48,610 nucleotides of DNA, taken from assembly GCA_017396665.1 (NCBI GenBank), contig JAFQLH010000044.1:1-48610 (forward strand), given 5' to 3'. A model generated the notes under the pieces. It was not told the origin of the DNA. It searched no databases and worked only from the letters and a program-made list of their open reading frames with translations. This DNA is from Oscillospiraceae bacterium. Lineage in GTDB: Bacteria > Bacillota > Clostridia > Oscillospirales > Ruminococcaceae. Position numbers and translations under genes: made by a program. Below, piece by piece: positions 1 through 9,186 of this stretch. Each line of letters opens with the position of its first letter. The first letter of the stretch is position 1.

Positions 1-42
1 GAAAACCGCCCCATAAAGCAAGCGTTATCAGAAAGCTACTCT

Positions 43-113
43 GTCGCTGCGTCGTACAAATATAGGGGCAAGGAATAGTACGCTTGACCCGAATGTGCCT
101 CATAAGTCGGCAC
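43..113. repeat. Diverged copy of the structured repeat also found at 18060-18334
   Basis: The stretch starts with GTCGCTGCG, holds an inner hairpin (CGTAC at 52-56 with GTACG at 78-82), then GACCCGAATGTGCCTC, and ends with AGTCGGCAC. GTGCC (95-99) can pair with GGCAC (109-113). The same order of blocks occurs in the array between tpiA and gpmI, with different sequence in the inner hairpin. It is followed by an A-run, so it is not an intrinsic terminator on the plus strand. The array probably continues to the left of the window. No coding sequence is visible in 1-179. Confidence 0.5.
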
Positions 114-179
114 AAAAAACAATCAGTTCATAATCCGCATAAGCGGTTGTGATAAATATTCTTACAGGAGGAAACCACA

Positions 180-338
180 ATGGGATTTGATTTAGGCGAT
201 ATCAAGGAAAAGGTTGAAAAGATTGAGGACAAGATTCCTGACGAAGTAATCGAAAAGGCAAAGGACCTCGCTACTAAGGAAAACCTTGAAAAGGTGAAGG
301 ATAAGGCCGAAGACCTCATCGATAAGTTCAAGAAGTAA
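180..338 (+). CDS. Small highly charged helical protein, 52 aa
   Basis: An ATG lies eight bases after a strong AGGAGG ribosome binding site (167-172) and opens a 52-codon frame ending in TAA. The product begins MGFDLGDIKEKVEKI and is made almost wholly of Lys, Glu, Asp and aliphatic residues with heptad-like spacing, so it should form one or two amphipathic helices. There is no signal peptide, membrane segment or cysteine. It stands directly before ecfA1 on the same strand. I do not recognise the family. The excellent ribosome binding site and coding-like codon use argue that it is a real, perhaps abundant, small protein. Confidence 0.7.
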   Translation: MGFDLGDIKEKVEKIEDKIPDEVIEKAKDLATKENLEKVKDKAEDLIDKFKK

Positions 339-377
339 GAATAACTGGGCGGAGCTTTCCGTCCGACGATAATTTCC

Positions 378-405
378 GCTGTCGGCATGGCTTTGTGCCG
401 ATAGC
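378..405. other. Stem-loop between the small protein gene and ecfA1
   Basis: GCTGTCGGCA (378-387) pairs with TGCCGATAGC (396-405) across an 8-base loop, with one G-T wobble. No T-run follows, so this is a weak terminator at best. It shares GTCGGCA/TGCCGA blocks with the repeats at 43-113 and 18060-18334. Confidence 0.4.
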
Positions 406-434
406 GTAGCATATACGCAAAACGGAGTTTTATT

Positions 435-1292
435 ATGAATTCATTTTTATCTGCACAAAATCTGAAGTTTTCATATATCAACAACATAGAAGAACCACCC
501 GTAAAAACGGAGGTACTGCACGGTGTTTCCCTCGATATAAAGAAGGGCGAGTTTGTTGCACTCTTAGGGCATAACGGAAGCGGAAAATCAACCCTCGCAA
601 AATGCTTCAACGCAATTAACATCGCCGAAGAGGGAAAGGTCTATTCCTGTGGGCTTGACGTGTCTGTCGAGGAAAATCTCCTGCCTGTCAGACAGCGTGT
701 GGGAATGGTTTTCCAGAACCCCGATAATCAGATTGTCGCAACAATTGTCGAGGAGGACGTGGCTTTTGCCCTTGAGAATATGGGCGTAGAGCCAAAGGAA
801 ATCCGCCGCCGTGTCGATGAGGCACTCAAGATTGTCGGTATGTATGAGTACAGAGAACACGCACCGCATAAGCTTTCGGGCGGACAAAAGCAGAGAGTAG
901 CCATCGCAGGAATCCTTGCGATGAAGCCACAGGTCGTGCTCCTCGACGAGCCTACCGCAATGCTAGACCCAAGCGGACGTAAAGAGGTTATGAAAACGAT
1001 AAAAATGCTCCGTGACGAAATGGGCGTGACAATCGTTCTCATCACTCACTATATGGAAGAAGCCGCACTGGCTGACAGAATAGTCGTAGTAGATAACGGT
1101 AACGTCGTTATGGACGACGAGCCGAAAAAGATATTCTCGCAGGTCGAAAGAATGAAGGAGCTCGGACTCGACGTTCCGCAGGTAACTGAGCTTGTCTACG
1201 GACTGAGAAAAGAGGGAGTTGAGCTTCCTCAGGATATTATCACAGAGGATGAATGTGTCGAGGCACTGCTTGAGCTTTTCAAGGAGAATTAA
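435..1292 (+). CDS. ecfA1: Energy-coupling factor transporter ATPase EcfA1
   Basis: One of the two ATPases of an ECF-type importer, which hydrolyses ATP at the inner face of the membrane to drive vitamin or metal uptake by separate S components. The 285-residue protein has Walker [10 protein letters not shown] near residues 45-53, the ABC signature LSGGQKQR near 146, Walker B VVLLDEP near 168 and the H-loop histidine in LITHYMEEA. It is followed after 30 bp by the second ATPase and then by EcfT, the usual EcfA1-EcfA2-EcfT order. No substrate-binding S component is in the window, so the substrate is unknown and the module is probably shared by several S proteins (group II ECF). Confidence 0.95.
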   Translation: MNSFLSAQNLKFSYINNIEEPPVKTEVLHGVSLDIKKGEFVALLGHNGSGKSTLAKCFNAINIAEEGKVYSCGLDVSVEENLLPVRQRVGMVFQNPDNQIVATIVEEDVAFALENMGVEPKEIRRRVDEALKIVGMYEYREHAPHKLSGGQKQRVAIAGILAMKPQVVLLDEPTAMLDPSGRKEVMKTIKMLRDEMGVTIVLITHYMEEAALADRIVVVDNGNVVMDDEPKKIFSQVERMKELGLDVPQVTELVYGLRKEGVELPQDIITEDECVEALLELFKEN

Positions 1293-1322
1293 ACACGCCT
1301 CAATAAAGAAGGAATTGAATTA

Positions 1323-2189
1323 ATGGCAATTATCAAAACTGAAAATCTGACTTATGTCTACGGCGAGGGAACACCCTTTAGAAAGGTTGCCGTAGATAAC
1401 GTAAATCTTGAAATAGAAGAAGGCGAGCTTGTCGGCGTAATAGGCCATACAGGCTCGGGTAAATCAACTCTTATCCAGCATTTGAACGGACTTTTAAAGC
1501 CAACCGAGGGCAAGGTCTTTATCGACGGCGAGGAGCTGTGGGAGGATAAGAAGAAGCTTCGTGATATAAGATTCAAGGTCGGACTCGTGTTCCAGTATCC
1601 CGAGTACCAGCTCTTTGAAGAAACTGTGTATAAGGATATCGCCTTCGGTCCTAAGAATATGGGGCTGTCCGACGAGGAAATAGACAAGCGTATAAGAGAA
1701 ACCGCCAGAATGGTCGGAATAAAGGAGGAGCTGTTCGAGAAAAGCCCCTTCGAGCTTTCGGGCGGTCAGAAAAGAAGAGTCGCAATCGCAGGCGTTATGG
1801 CAATGGAACCGAAGGTTCTTATCCTCGACGAGCCTGCATCGGGACTTGACCCAAGAGGCAGAGATAAAATACTCGGCCAGATTCGTGAGTATCACGAGGA
1901 AAAGAAGAATACAGTGCTCTTGGTGTCGCATTCTATGGAGGATGTAGCGAAGAACGCAAGCAAGATTCTCGTTATGAACAAAGCAGGACTCTATTGCTAC
2001 GATACACCTGTAAATGTATTCTCAAAATCACAGGAGCTTATGGAAATGGGGCTGTCAGTTCCGCAGATAACAAGAGTCTTTAAAAGACTTGAGGCTTGCG
2101 GAATAAACGTAGGCGAGGAGGTCTATACAGTAGACTTTGCTAAAAAGCTTATGATGAAGCTTCTTTCTAAAAACAATTTGGAGGCATAA
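1323..2189 (+). CDS. ecfA2: Energy-coupling factor transporter ATPase EcfA2
   Basis: Second ATPase of the ECF module, forming a heterodimer with EcfA1. The 288-residue protein has Walker A GHTGSGKST near residue 41, signature LSGGQKRR near 145, Walker B VLILDEP and the LLVSHSMEDVA H-loop. The longer N-terminal part (VYGEGTPFRKVAVDNVNLE) with a gap between the A-loop tyrosine and the strand that follows is typical of EcfA2 as opposed to EcfA1. It lies between ecfA1 and ecfT with short spacers, so the three are probably one transcript. Nothing in the sequence suggests damage. Confidence 0.95.
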   Translation: MAIIKTENLTYVYGEGTPFRKVAVDNVNLEIEEGELVGVIGHTGSGKSTLIQHLNGLLKPTEGKVFIDGEELWEDKKKLRDIRFKVGLVFQYPEYQLFEETVYKDIAFGPKNMGLSDEEIDKRIRETARMVGIKEELFEKSPFELSGGQKRRVAIAGVMAMEPKVLILDEPASGLDPRGRDKILGQIREYHEEKKNTVLLVSHSMEDVAKNASKILVMNKAGLYCYDTPVNVFSKSQELMEMGLSVPQITRVFKRLEACGINVGEEVYTVDFAKKLMMKLLSKNNLEA

Positions 2190-2192
2190 CAG

Positions 2193-2996
2193 TTGCTCAA
2201 GGATATTACAATAGGACAGTATTTTCCCGGAAAGTCTGTCGTGCACAGGCTTGACCCGAGAATTAAAATAATAATCACAATAGCGTTTATAGTAATGCTG
2301 TTTGTGGCGGATAGCTTTTACGGTATCGGAATAGGCGTGGTCTTTGTCTTAGGCTCGTTCCTGCTGTCAGGAATACCGTTTAAAATGATGCTCAAAAGCA
2401 TTAAACCGCTTTTGCCGATTCTTATCTTCACAGGACTTTTAAACCTGTTTTTCATATCAACAGGCGATGTCCTCTTTGAGTGGAAGTTTTTAAGAATAAC
2501 AACAGGCGGTGCCACAACTGCGGCGTTTATGATAATACGAATTGTCGCACTTATCATAGGCTCGTCATTGCTCACCTATACAACCTCTCCGATAGCCCTG
2601 ACGGACGCTATCGAAAGACTGCTCTCACCGCTTAAGAAAATAAAGGTTCCGGTGCACGAGCTCGCAATGATGATGACTATCGCACTCAGATTCATTCCAA
2701 CTCTTATCGAGGAAACGGATAAGATAATGTCAGCACAGAAGGCAAGAGGCGCAGACCTGGAAACAGGCTCGTTTATGCAAAGAGCCAAAGCTCTCGTGCC
2801 GATACTCATCCCGCTGTTTGTCTCATCCTTTAGACGTGCAGAGGATTTGGCACTTGCTATGGAGTGCCGCTGTTACCACGGCGGTGAAGGAAGAACAAGA
2901 CTCAAACAGCTCAGAACCGCACCGAGAGATTATGTCGCATTGTTTACGACAGCCCTCTTTATCGTGCTCGTGGTGCTTGCGGATAAAATGCTTTAA
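2193..2996 (+). CDS. ecfT: Energy-coupling factor transmembrane protein EcfT
   Basis: Membrane scaffold that couples the EcfA1/EcfA2 dimer to S components. The start is a TTG, chosen because GGAGG at 2179-2183 sits nine bases upstream and no ATG is near. The 267-residue protein has several hydrophobic helices in its first half and last 20 residues, and the two cytoplasmic coupling motifs with x-Arg-x cores: AQKARGADLE and AMECRCYHGGEGRT. The second usually reads AMEARCYRGG, so it is slightly altered but keeps the arginine. It starts 3 bp after the ecfA2 stop, indicating translational coupling. Confidence 0.94.
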   Translation: MLKDITIGQYFPGKSVVHRLDPRIKIIITIAFIVMLFVADSFYGIGIGVVFVLGSFLLSGIPFKMMLKSIKPLLPILIFTGLLNLFFISTGDVLFEWKFLRITTGGATTAAFMIIRIVALIIGSSLLTYTTSPIALTDAIERLLSPLKKIKVPVHELAMMMTIALRFIPTLIEETDKIMSAQKARGADLETGSFMQRAKALVPILIPLFVSSFRRAEDLALAMECRCYHGGEGRTRLKQLRTAPRDYVALFTTALFIVLVVLADKML

Positions 2997-3007
2997 GGAG
3001 AATGTAT

Positions 3008-3292
3008 ATGGGATTTTTTGAAGATATGGAGCAGGACGACCAGATTAGCCTGCTCAAGAAGAAAATCAAGAAGCTTGAAAGAAATTTTGACGGAGGAGAA
3101 AACAGTATGTCAGATATTTTAAGAGAAACAGTAGGTATGAATTGCGAAATTTCACTCGATAGCTTTGAGAGTGTTGAAGGTGTAGTAGAAAAGATAGACG
3201 AGGAGTGGATGAGAGTTGCCGTTACCAATAAAAAGGGCACAATCATCAAGATTATAAGAATAGACAACATCGAGAATATAACCATCAAGTAA
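3008..3292 (+). CDS. Small protein of unknown function between ecfT and truA, 94 aa
   Basis: Two in-frame ATGs are possible at 3002 and 3008. The AAGGAG at 2995-3000 lies one base from the first and seven from the second, so 3008 is preferred. Residues 1-30 are charged and helical (LLKKKIKKLERNF). The second half, EGVVEKIDEEWMRVAV followed by short beta-like strands ending DNIENITI, looks like a small beta-barrel of Sm-like type; this is a guess from pattern only. Its stop overlaps the truA start by one base (TAATG), so it is translated together with truA. No named family is recognised. Confidence 0.8.
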   Translation: MGFFEDMEQDDQISLLKKKIKKLERNFDGGENSMSDILRETVGMNCEISLDSFESVEGVVEKIDEEWMRVAVTNKKGTIIKIIRIDNIENITIK

Positions 3293-4026
3293 TGAGATAC
3301 CTAAAAGCTAAAATAGCCTATGACGGCTCTTGCTATCACGGATTCCAAAGACAGAATAACGCTATCGCTGTTCAGCAGGTGATTGAGGATACAATCTGTG
3401 AGCTTACCGGTGAAGAGGTCACAGTAAACGGCTGCTCAAGAACTGATACCGGTGTCCACGCAAGAGAGTTTTTCCTGAGCTTTAAAATGGAAAACCCTAT
3501 CCATTGCGAAGGCTTCTTAAGAGCCGTAAATAACCTTCTGCCGGACGATATAGCATTTCTGTCAGTAGAAGAATGTGACGAAAGCTTCCACGCAAGATAT
3601 GACTGTAAGGGCAAGGAGTATGAGTACCTGCTGTTCAATAGCCGTGCAAAAGACCCCTTCCTCAAAAATAAAGCGTACAGATATACATATCCGCTTGACG
3701 AAAAGCTACTCGATAAAGCCGCTAAGCAGTTTATCGGGAAGCATGACTTCAAAAGCTTCTGCAGTGCCGATTGTACAAAGGAAAATACAGTCCGTACAAT
3801 AACCGATTTTTCAGTGAGCAGAAACGGTGATATGGTGTCGTTCAAGGTGTCAGCAGACGGATTTCTGTATAATATGGTCAGAATACTCGTCGGAACTTTG
3901 CTCTATGTCAATGAGGGCAAGCTTACCTGTGAGCAGATAGCAGAGCTGTTTGACAAAAAGGACAGAACAAAAGCAGGCGTTACAGTCCCGCCTCAGGGTC
4001 TGTATTTAAACCGTGTGTTTTATTAA
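3292..4026 (+). CDS. truA: tRNA pseudouridine(38-40) synthase TruA
   Basis: Converts uridine to pseudouridine at positions 38, 39 and 40 in the anticodon arm of many tRNAs. The 244-residue length is normal. The catalytic motif GCSRTDTGVHA carries the nucleophilic Asp at residue 52, and the family motifs DGSCYHGFQRQ near the N terminus, FHARYDCKGKEYEY and FLYNMVRILVGTL follow. The ATG overlaps the stop of the preceding gene. The position after ecfT is the classic Firmicutes arrangement, but the rplM-rpsI genes that usually follow truA are absent here. Confidence 0.96.
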   Translation: MRYLKAKIAYDGSCYHGFQRQNNAIAVQQVIEDTICELTGEEVTVNGCSRTDTGVHAREFFLSFKMENPIHCEGFLRAVNNLLPDDIAFLSVEECDESFHARYDCKGKEYEYLLFNSRAKDPFLKNKAYRYTYPLDEKLLDKAAKQFIGKHDFKSFCSADCTKENTVRTITDFSVSRNGDMVSFKVSADGFLYNMVRILVGTLLYVNEGKLTCEQIAELFDKKDRTKAGVTVPPQGLYLNRVFY

Positions 4027-4060
4027 GGAACAAAGAAATTGAAAGGAGATGCTTTCTTAA

Positions 4061-5248
4061 ATGGCAAAAGAGAAAACCTACCAGACAGATATACGAAAAG
4101 CCAGAAAGCAGCAGAAAAGAAAGCAGAAGATAAGAAAAATTATCGGCGTAACCGCAGTTGCGTGTATAGTGCTCGCCGTAATTCTTACAAGTGAAGCATG
4201 GCTTCCGAAGCTTAAAGGTGTCATAAAGGGCGCAACGGATAAGGCTTCAACAGGCGACGCACAGCAGGTCGATGGAAATTTCCCGATAGAAATCGGCGAA
4301 ACTAATTCCTCTGAAATGTATGCTCTCGGCGATGAGCTCGTGCTCGTTACCGATACAAATGTTATCGTCTATAATAAAAACGGAGAGAAGCAGGTTTCTG
4401 TACAGCATAAGCTCGCAAACCCCGTCGGTGTTACAGGCGACGATATGATTATGCTCTACGATAAGGGCGGATATAGCCTCGTTACAATCAATAGCGAGGG
4501 CGAGGTCTACTCAAAGCAGTTCACAGAGAAGATTATCCTCGCAAAGCTCGGTGTAAGTGACTATTCAGCAGTCGTAACACAAACTGATAAGTATGCCGCA
4601 TACCTTACCGTTTACGACGAAAAAGGAAAGGAAGCATTCCTGTGGTCAAGTACCCAGAGAGTAACCGACCTGACTCTTAACTCAACAGGTGACGGTTGCC
4701 TTATTTCTTCCATAAAGGCAAACGGCGGAGAGCTTGTCAGCAGTATTACAGCTCTTAGCTTTTCTCAGACAGAACCAATCTTTACAATCGACAATATTCC
4801 CGCAATGGTATATGATACAGTGTATTCCGATGAGGGTACACTATGGATGCTCTCCGATACAAGAGTTGTCCATATGAATTCCGCAGGAGAATATATCTCC
4901 CAGTATGACTTTGATACAACACTCGTAGCCTCTGCAATTGATTCAAACACCGCCGCAGTTGTCGAAAAGGGAGTAGTCAATACAAGCTTCGAGCTTACAA
5001 TCGCTTCAAGTGAATCAACAGATATCAAAAAGCATACAATAGACGGAACATTCAAGCAGATTCTCTGCTACGACTCGCAGGTATATGTTATGACGGACAG
5101 AAAGATGTTCATCTATGACAGCACAGGCGAAAAAACCGGGGAGTATAATATCTCCTCTGATTACAGCAGCTTTTCAATTCTCGACGGAGAAATATTCGCA
5201 AAGGACTATCGAAGCGTGTATAAGCTTGAGCTTAAGGAAAGCGAATAG
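4061..5248 (+). CDS. Membrane-anchored DUF5711-type protein
   Basis: The 395-residue product has a very basic cytoplasmic N terminus (residues 1-28, rich in Lys and Arg), a single membrane helix around 29-48 and a long extracytoplasmic region. That region consists of repeated short beta motifs (LVLVTDTNVIVYNKNGEKQ, YSLVTINSEGEVYSKQF, VYVMTDRKMFIYDSTGEKT), as expected for a beta-propeller. The pattern matches the DUF5711 proteins of Clostridia, known only by name. An AAAGGAG precedes the ATG. It is followed after 31 bp by the CvpA-like gene, suggesting an envelope-related pair, but the role is unknown. Confidence 0.82.
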   Translation: MAKEKTYQTDIRKARKQQKRKQKIRKIIGVTAVACIVLAVILTSEAWLPKLKGVIKGATDKASTGDAQQVDGNFPIEIGETNSSEMYALGDELVLVTDTNVIVYNKNGEKQVSVQHKLANPVGVTGDDMIMLYDKGGYSLVTINSEGEVYSKQFTEKIILAKLGVSDYSAVVTQTDKYAAYLTVYDEKGKEAFLWSSTQRVTDLTLNSTGDGCLISSIKANGGELVSSITALSFSQTEPIFTIDNIPAMVYDTVYSDEGTLWMLSDTRVVHMNSAGEYISQYDFDTTLVASAIDSNTAAVVEKGVVNTSFELTIASSESTDIKKHTIDGTFKQILCYDSQVYVMTDRKMFIYDSTGEKTGEYNISSDYSSFSILDGEIFAKDYRSVYKLELKESE

Positions 5249-5279
5249 TATTTTTGCTCAATGAAAGGACAAAGAATAA

Positions 5280-6140
5280 ATGAGTACAGCACTTGACGCA
5301 GGCATAATTGTAATAATTCTAGGACTCGGTGTACTGGGATATGTAAGAGGTGTCTCAGGCTCAATAAGGTCGCTCATAGTAATCGGTGTCGCAGCACTTA
5401 TGTCACTCTGGTTTGCCCAGCCTCTCGCCGACAGCGTGTATGACAGTAAGGTAAAGGGCGCAATCGAGGAAAGCTTTGAGGAAACTCTGAGCGAAGGCAG
5501 CGCCACAGAAACAGTAAAGAAAACAATTGAAGAAAAATTCGATATAAAGCTTACAGATAAGGAGCTGCAGCAGATTTCCCAGTCGGATAAAACAATCGCC
5601 GAGGAAATCCAGATAATAGCCCAAAAGAGAAATATAAAGCTCACTACAGAAGAAATTGATGAGGAGATGAACTATATCATCTCCGACGAGGGACTGAAGG
5701 AGTATCTCGGTGAGGACTCTGAAAAGATTGCGAAGGTTTTGCAGGGCGTTATGCAAAAGGGCGAAAACAAGCTCTCGGACGTTGTGAAAGCCTTTGCGGA
5801 CAGCGATAGCCAGAGAGCTGCAAAGAGACTCGAAAAGGAGCTCGCAAGACCTGCGATTAAGCCGGTTTTAAAGGGCGTCGCAACAATACTGCTGTTCCTT
5901 GTGGGTATCCTTGTTGCAAGACTTCTGCTGCTGTTGCTTTCAGTGGTAAAGATTATTCCAATTGCTAAAACAGGCGTTTCGTTCGCAGGCGCATTGCTCG
6001 GACTCGGACAGGGTGTAATTATCGTGCTCGTGGTCGCAAATGCAATCGCTATGGCAGTTGAAAGCGGAGCTATGTCAGATAGCATAATTAACGAAGATAT
6101 CATAGAGAAAACTAAAATATTCAAAACACTCTGCGGATAA
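5280..6140 (+). CDS. CvpA-family membrane protein
   Basis: The N terminus DAGIIVIILGLGVLGYVRGVSGSIRSL is characteristic of CvpA/YshB-type proteins: a first helix, a glycine-rich turn, then a second helix around residues 33-50. A long charged segment (about 55-195) follows that is longer than in minimal CvpA and rich in Glu and Lys. Two more helices (about 200-225 and 235-260) complete the family fold. CvpA is known for colicin V production in Escherichia coli, but the biochemical role is unclear. ATG at 5280 follows GAAAGGAC. It lies between the DUF5711 gene and the Clp gene on the same strand. Confidence 0.8.
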   Translation: MSTALDAGIIVIILGLGVLGYVRGVSGSIRSLIVIGVAALMSLWFAQPLADSVYDSKVKGAIEESFEETLSEGSATETVKKTIEEKFDIKLTDKELQQISQSDKTIAEEIQIIAQKRNIKLTTEEIDEEMNYIISDEGLKEYLGEDSEKIAKVLQGVMQKGENKLSDVVKAFADSDSQRAAKRLEKELARPAIKPVLKGVATILLFLVGILVARLLLLLLSVVKIIPIAKTGVSFAGALLGLGQGVIIVLVVANAIAMAVESGAMSDSIINEDIIEKTKIFKTLCG

Positions 6141-6161
6141 AGAAAGGAGAAGGATAAAAGT

Positions 6162-8426
6162 ATGATGATGTGTTCAAAATGCGGCAAAAGACCCGCCGCA
6201 GTGTTCATCACAACAATGAACGGCAACGAGAAGAAGAACGAAGGCCTCTGCCTCGTTTGTGCCAAGGAAATGGGCATCTCTCAGGTTGACGATTATTTAA
6301 AGCAAATGGGAATAGGCGATGAGGAGTTCGAGGAGCTCACAAATCAGCTTATGGATATATCGGAAAACGGTGCGTTCGAGCATGGCGGAAACGATACAAT
6401 GCCGAATTTTTTAAATAGCCTGTTCGGCTCTGCTATGGGCGGTATGACAGGCGGCGAGGATGCACCCGAATCCAAAAAGAAGGATAAGAAAAAGAATAAG
6501 TCCAAGGAAAAGGAACTCAAGTATCTCTCAAAGTTCTGTACCAACCTTACCGCAAAGGCAAGAGAAGGAAAGATGGATAATATCATCGGCAGAGATAAGG
6601 AGATAGAAAGAGTTATTCAGATTCTCTCAAGAAGAACAAAGAATAACCCCTGCCTTATAGGCGAGCCGGGTGTAGGTAAAACTGCAATCGCAGAGGGTAT
6701 AGCCCAGAGAATCGCTAAGGGCGACGTTCCTCTCCACCTAAAACAAAAGGAGCTTTACCTTCTCGACCTTACAGGACTTGTCGCAGGTACTCAGTTCAGA
6801 GGTCAGTTTGAAGGAAGATGTAAGGGCCTTATAGACGAGGTCAAGGAGCAGGGAAATGTTATCCTGTTTATCGACGAGGTCCATAACCTCGTGGGTGCAG
6901 GCGATAGCTCCGAAGGCTCAATGAATGCCGCAAATATCATGAAGCCTGCACTCTCTAGAGGCGAGGTGCAGATTATCGGTGCAACAACCTTCAAGGAGTA
7001 CAGAAAGCATATCGAAAAGGACTCCGCCCTCGAAAGACGTTTCCAGCCTGTTACCGTAAATGAGCCAACAGTCGAGGATACCTTTGAGGTGCTGAGGGGC
7101 GTTAGACAGTATTACGAACAGCACCATAGAGTCCATATCTCAGACGAGCTTCTGAGAAAGTGTGCCACCCTCTCTGAAAGATATATTAACGACAGATTCC
7201 TTCCCGATAAGGCTATCGACCTTCTCGACGAAGCGTGTGCCTGTGCAAGCATCAGGAGTCCCGAAATAGCTGAGGTCCATACTCTCAACGAGGAGCTTTT
7301 AAAGCACGAAAACCTCCTCTCAGAGTACGAAACAGCAGAAACTCCCGACTTTGAAGCAATCGCTACCGAAAAGGCAGAGGTCGAAAGAATCAAGAGCAGA
7401 CTTGTCGAGCTTGAGAAAATCACCTCTGAGCTCAGCGTTACAGACGAGGACCTCTCTAAAGTCATTGAGCTGTGGACAGGTATCCTTGCTAACAAAATCT
7501 CTGTAAGTGAGTTTGAAAAGGTCAAGGGTCTCGAAGAAGCACTCAAGAAGCGTGTAATAGGCCAGGACGAAGCTGTAAGAAAGGTAGCAAGTGCAGTAAA
7601 GCGTACAAGAGTCAGACTCTCAAAGAGAATAAGACCGGCAAGCTTTATTTTCGTAGGTCCTACCGGTGTCGGAAAAACTGAGCTTGTAAAGGTTCTCGGA
7701 GAAGAGCTTTTCGATGCAACAGAGCCGATTATCAGAGTAGATATGTCAGAGTATATGGAAAAGCATACAGTCGCAAGACTTATAGGCTCGCCTCCGGGAT
7801 ATGTCGGCTATGACGACGCAGGCCAGCTTACAGAAAAGGTAAGACGCAGACCGTATTCTGTTGTCCTCTTTGACGAAATCGAAAAAGCACACCCCGACGT
7901 TATGAACATTATGCTCCAGATTTTAGATGAGGGCAAGGTCAATGACGCACAGGGACGAAGCGTATCGTTTGAAAATACAATTATCGTGATGACATCAAAC
8001 GCAGGCTCTACCGATAAGGATACAGGTGTCGGCTTCAATAAAACAACCGCCGATATCACAAGAGAAAGAGCCATGAAGGCACTCTCACAGTTCTTGCGCC
8101 CTGAGTTCCTGGGAAGAGTCGACGAGATTGTCGTGTTTAACCCGCTCACAGAGGAGAATTACGCAGAAATCGCAGGACTTATGCTCAGCGAAATGAAGGA
8201 GCCTCTGCTCGAAAAGGGTATAAAGTTTGTGTTTGATGAAAACGCAACAAAGCTGTGTGCTAAAAAGGCGTACGGCAAAAAGCTCGGCGCAAGAGATATC
8301 AGACACGTTATAAGAGATGAGGTCGAGGAGCTCGTCGCAAATGCTATTATAGATAGCGGAGAAAATGCCCTCTGTGCAATCTCCCTCACAGCAGACAGCG
8401 AAAAGTTCTCAATCTCAACACTCTAG
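6162..8426 (+). CDS. ATP-dependent Clp protease ATP-binding subunit, ClpE-like
   Basis: Hsp100 unfoldase with two AAA+ modules that feeds proteins to ClpP. An N-terminal zinc-finger-like segment with CSKC and CLVC pairs (residues about 4-37), as in ClpE, replaces the ClpC repeat domain. AAA-1 has GEPGVGKTA and ILFIDEVHN; a short middle segment (about 360-430) is coiled-coil-like; AAA-2 has [10 protein letters not shown] and [16 protein letters not shown] tripeptide in AAA-2 (TGVGFNK) fits the ClpP-docking loop, so it likely works with ClpP. Length 754 aa. Three adjacent ATGs begin the frame after GAAAGGAG. ClpE and ClpC are hard to separate, so no symbol is given. Confidence 0.92.
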   Translation: MMMCSKCGKRPAAVFITTMNGNEKKNEGLCLVCAKEMGISQVDDYLKQMGIGDEEFEELTNQLMDISENGAFEHGGNDTMPNFLNSLFGSAMGGMTGGEDAPESKKKDKKKNKSKEKELKYLSKFCTNLTAKAREGKMDNIIGRDKEIERVIQILSRRTKNNPCLIGEPGVGKTAIAEGIAQRIAKGDVPLHLKQKELYLLDLTGLVAGTQFRGQFEGRCKGLIDEVKEQGNVILFIDEVHNLVGAGDSSEGSMNAANIMKPALSRGEVQIIGATTFKEYRKHIEKDSALERRFQPVTVNEPTVEDTFEVLRGVRQYYEQHHRVHISDELLRKCATLSERYINDRFLPDKAIDLLDEACACASIRSPEIAEVHTLNEELLKHENLLSEYETAETPDFEAIATEKAEVERIKSRLVELEKITSELSVTDEDLSKVIELWTGILANKISVSEFEKVKGLEEALKKRVIGQDEAVRKVASAVKRTRVRLSKRIRPASFIFVGPTGVGKTELVKVLGEELFDATEPIIRVDMSEYMEKHTVARLIGSPPGYVGYDDAGQLTEKVRRRPYSVVLFDEIEKAHPDVMNIMLQILDEGKVNDAQGRSVSFENTIIVMTSNAGSTDKDTGVGFNKTTADITRERAMKALSQFLRPEFLGRVDEIVVFNPLTEENYAEIAGLMLSEMKEPLLEKGIKFVFDENATKLCAKKAYGKKLGARDIRHVIRDEVEELVANAIIDSGENALCAISLTADSEKFSISTL

Positions 8427-8443
8427 GTTAAGGAGCATTCAGT

Positions 8444-9172
8444 ATGACAGCATTCGTAACAGGTGGCTCAGGCGGAATAGGAAAAGCAATCTGCAAAGCC
8501 TTGTCACAAATGGGCTATGATGTGGCAGTAGGCTATAATTCCAATGAGCAGGGGGCAGTAAAGCTCGCCGAGGAAATATCCGAAAGCGGAAGAAAAGCTG
8601 CCGCTATTAAGTGTGATGTCGCAAGTGTCGACAGTATAAGTAAGGCGGTTGCTATGTGTGAAGGAACGCTCGGTGAAATCACCCTGCTTGTAAATAACGC
8701 AGGCGTTGCCGACGTGAACCTGTTTACCCATGTGCCCGATGACAGAATGCAGGAAATCGTAAATGTCAACCTTATGGGCTCTATGTACCTGTCAAAAGCT
8801 GTCCTGCCTAAAATGATAAACCGTAAATGCGGAAACATCATAAATATCTCGTCAATGTGGGGAGAAGTCGGTGCATCCTGCGAGGTGGTGTATTCAGCCG
8901 CAAAAGCAGGTCTTATAGGCTTTACCAAAGCCCTCGCAAAAGAGGTCGGTCTGTCAGGTGTAAGAGTCAACTGTATAACAGCAGGTATGATTGATACACC
9001 AATGAACAACGGCTTTACCGAAGACGAAATAAGTAGTATAGTAGAAGAAATACCACTCTCCAGAATAGGTACACCTGAGGATATCTCGGACTGCGTGTGC
9101 TTTTTGGCAAGTGAAAAATCATCGTATATCACAGGCGCCGTTATCAAGGTCAACGGCGGAATGTGTATCTGA
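8444..9172 (+). CDS. Short-chain dehydrogenase/reductase, FabG-like
   Basis: NAD(P)H-dependent oxidoreductase of the classical SDR family, 242 aa. Visible are the cofactor loop TGGSGGIG (6-13), NNAG near 84-87, the catalytic serine in INISSMWG (136/137) and YSAAK with Tyr150 and Lys154. The C terminus (YITGAVIKVNGGM) matches 3-oxoacyl-ACP reductase FabG and its close paralogues. No other fatty-acid genes are nearby, and it runs into hydE with a 14-bp gap, so it may not serve fatty-acid synthesis. The ribosome binding site AAGGAG lies nine bases before the ATG. Confidence 0.88.
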   Translation: MTAFVTGGSGGIGKAICKALSQMGYDVAVGYNSNEQGAVKLAEEISESGRKAAAIKCDVASVDSISKAVAMCEGTLGEITLLVNNAGVADVNLFTHVPDDRMQEIVNVNLMGSMYLSKAVLPKMINRKCGNIINISSMWGEVGASCEVVYSAAKAGLIGFTKALAKEVGLSGVRVNCITAGMIDTPMNNGFTEDEISSIVEEIPLSRIGTPEDISDCVCFLASEKSSYITGAVIKVNGGMCI

Positions 9173-9186
9173 AGGAAGTGAAAAGT

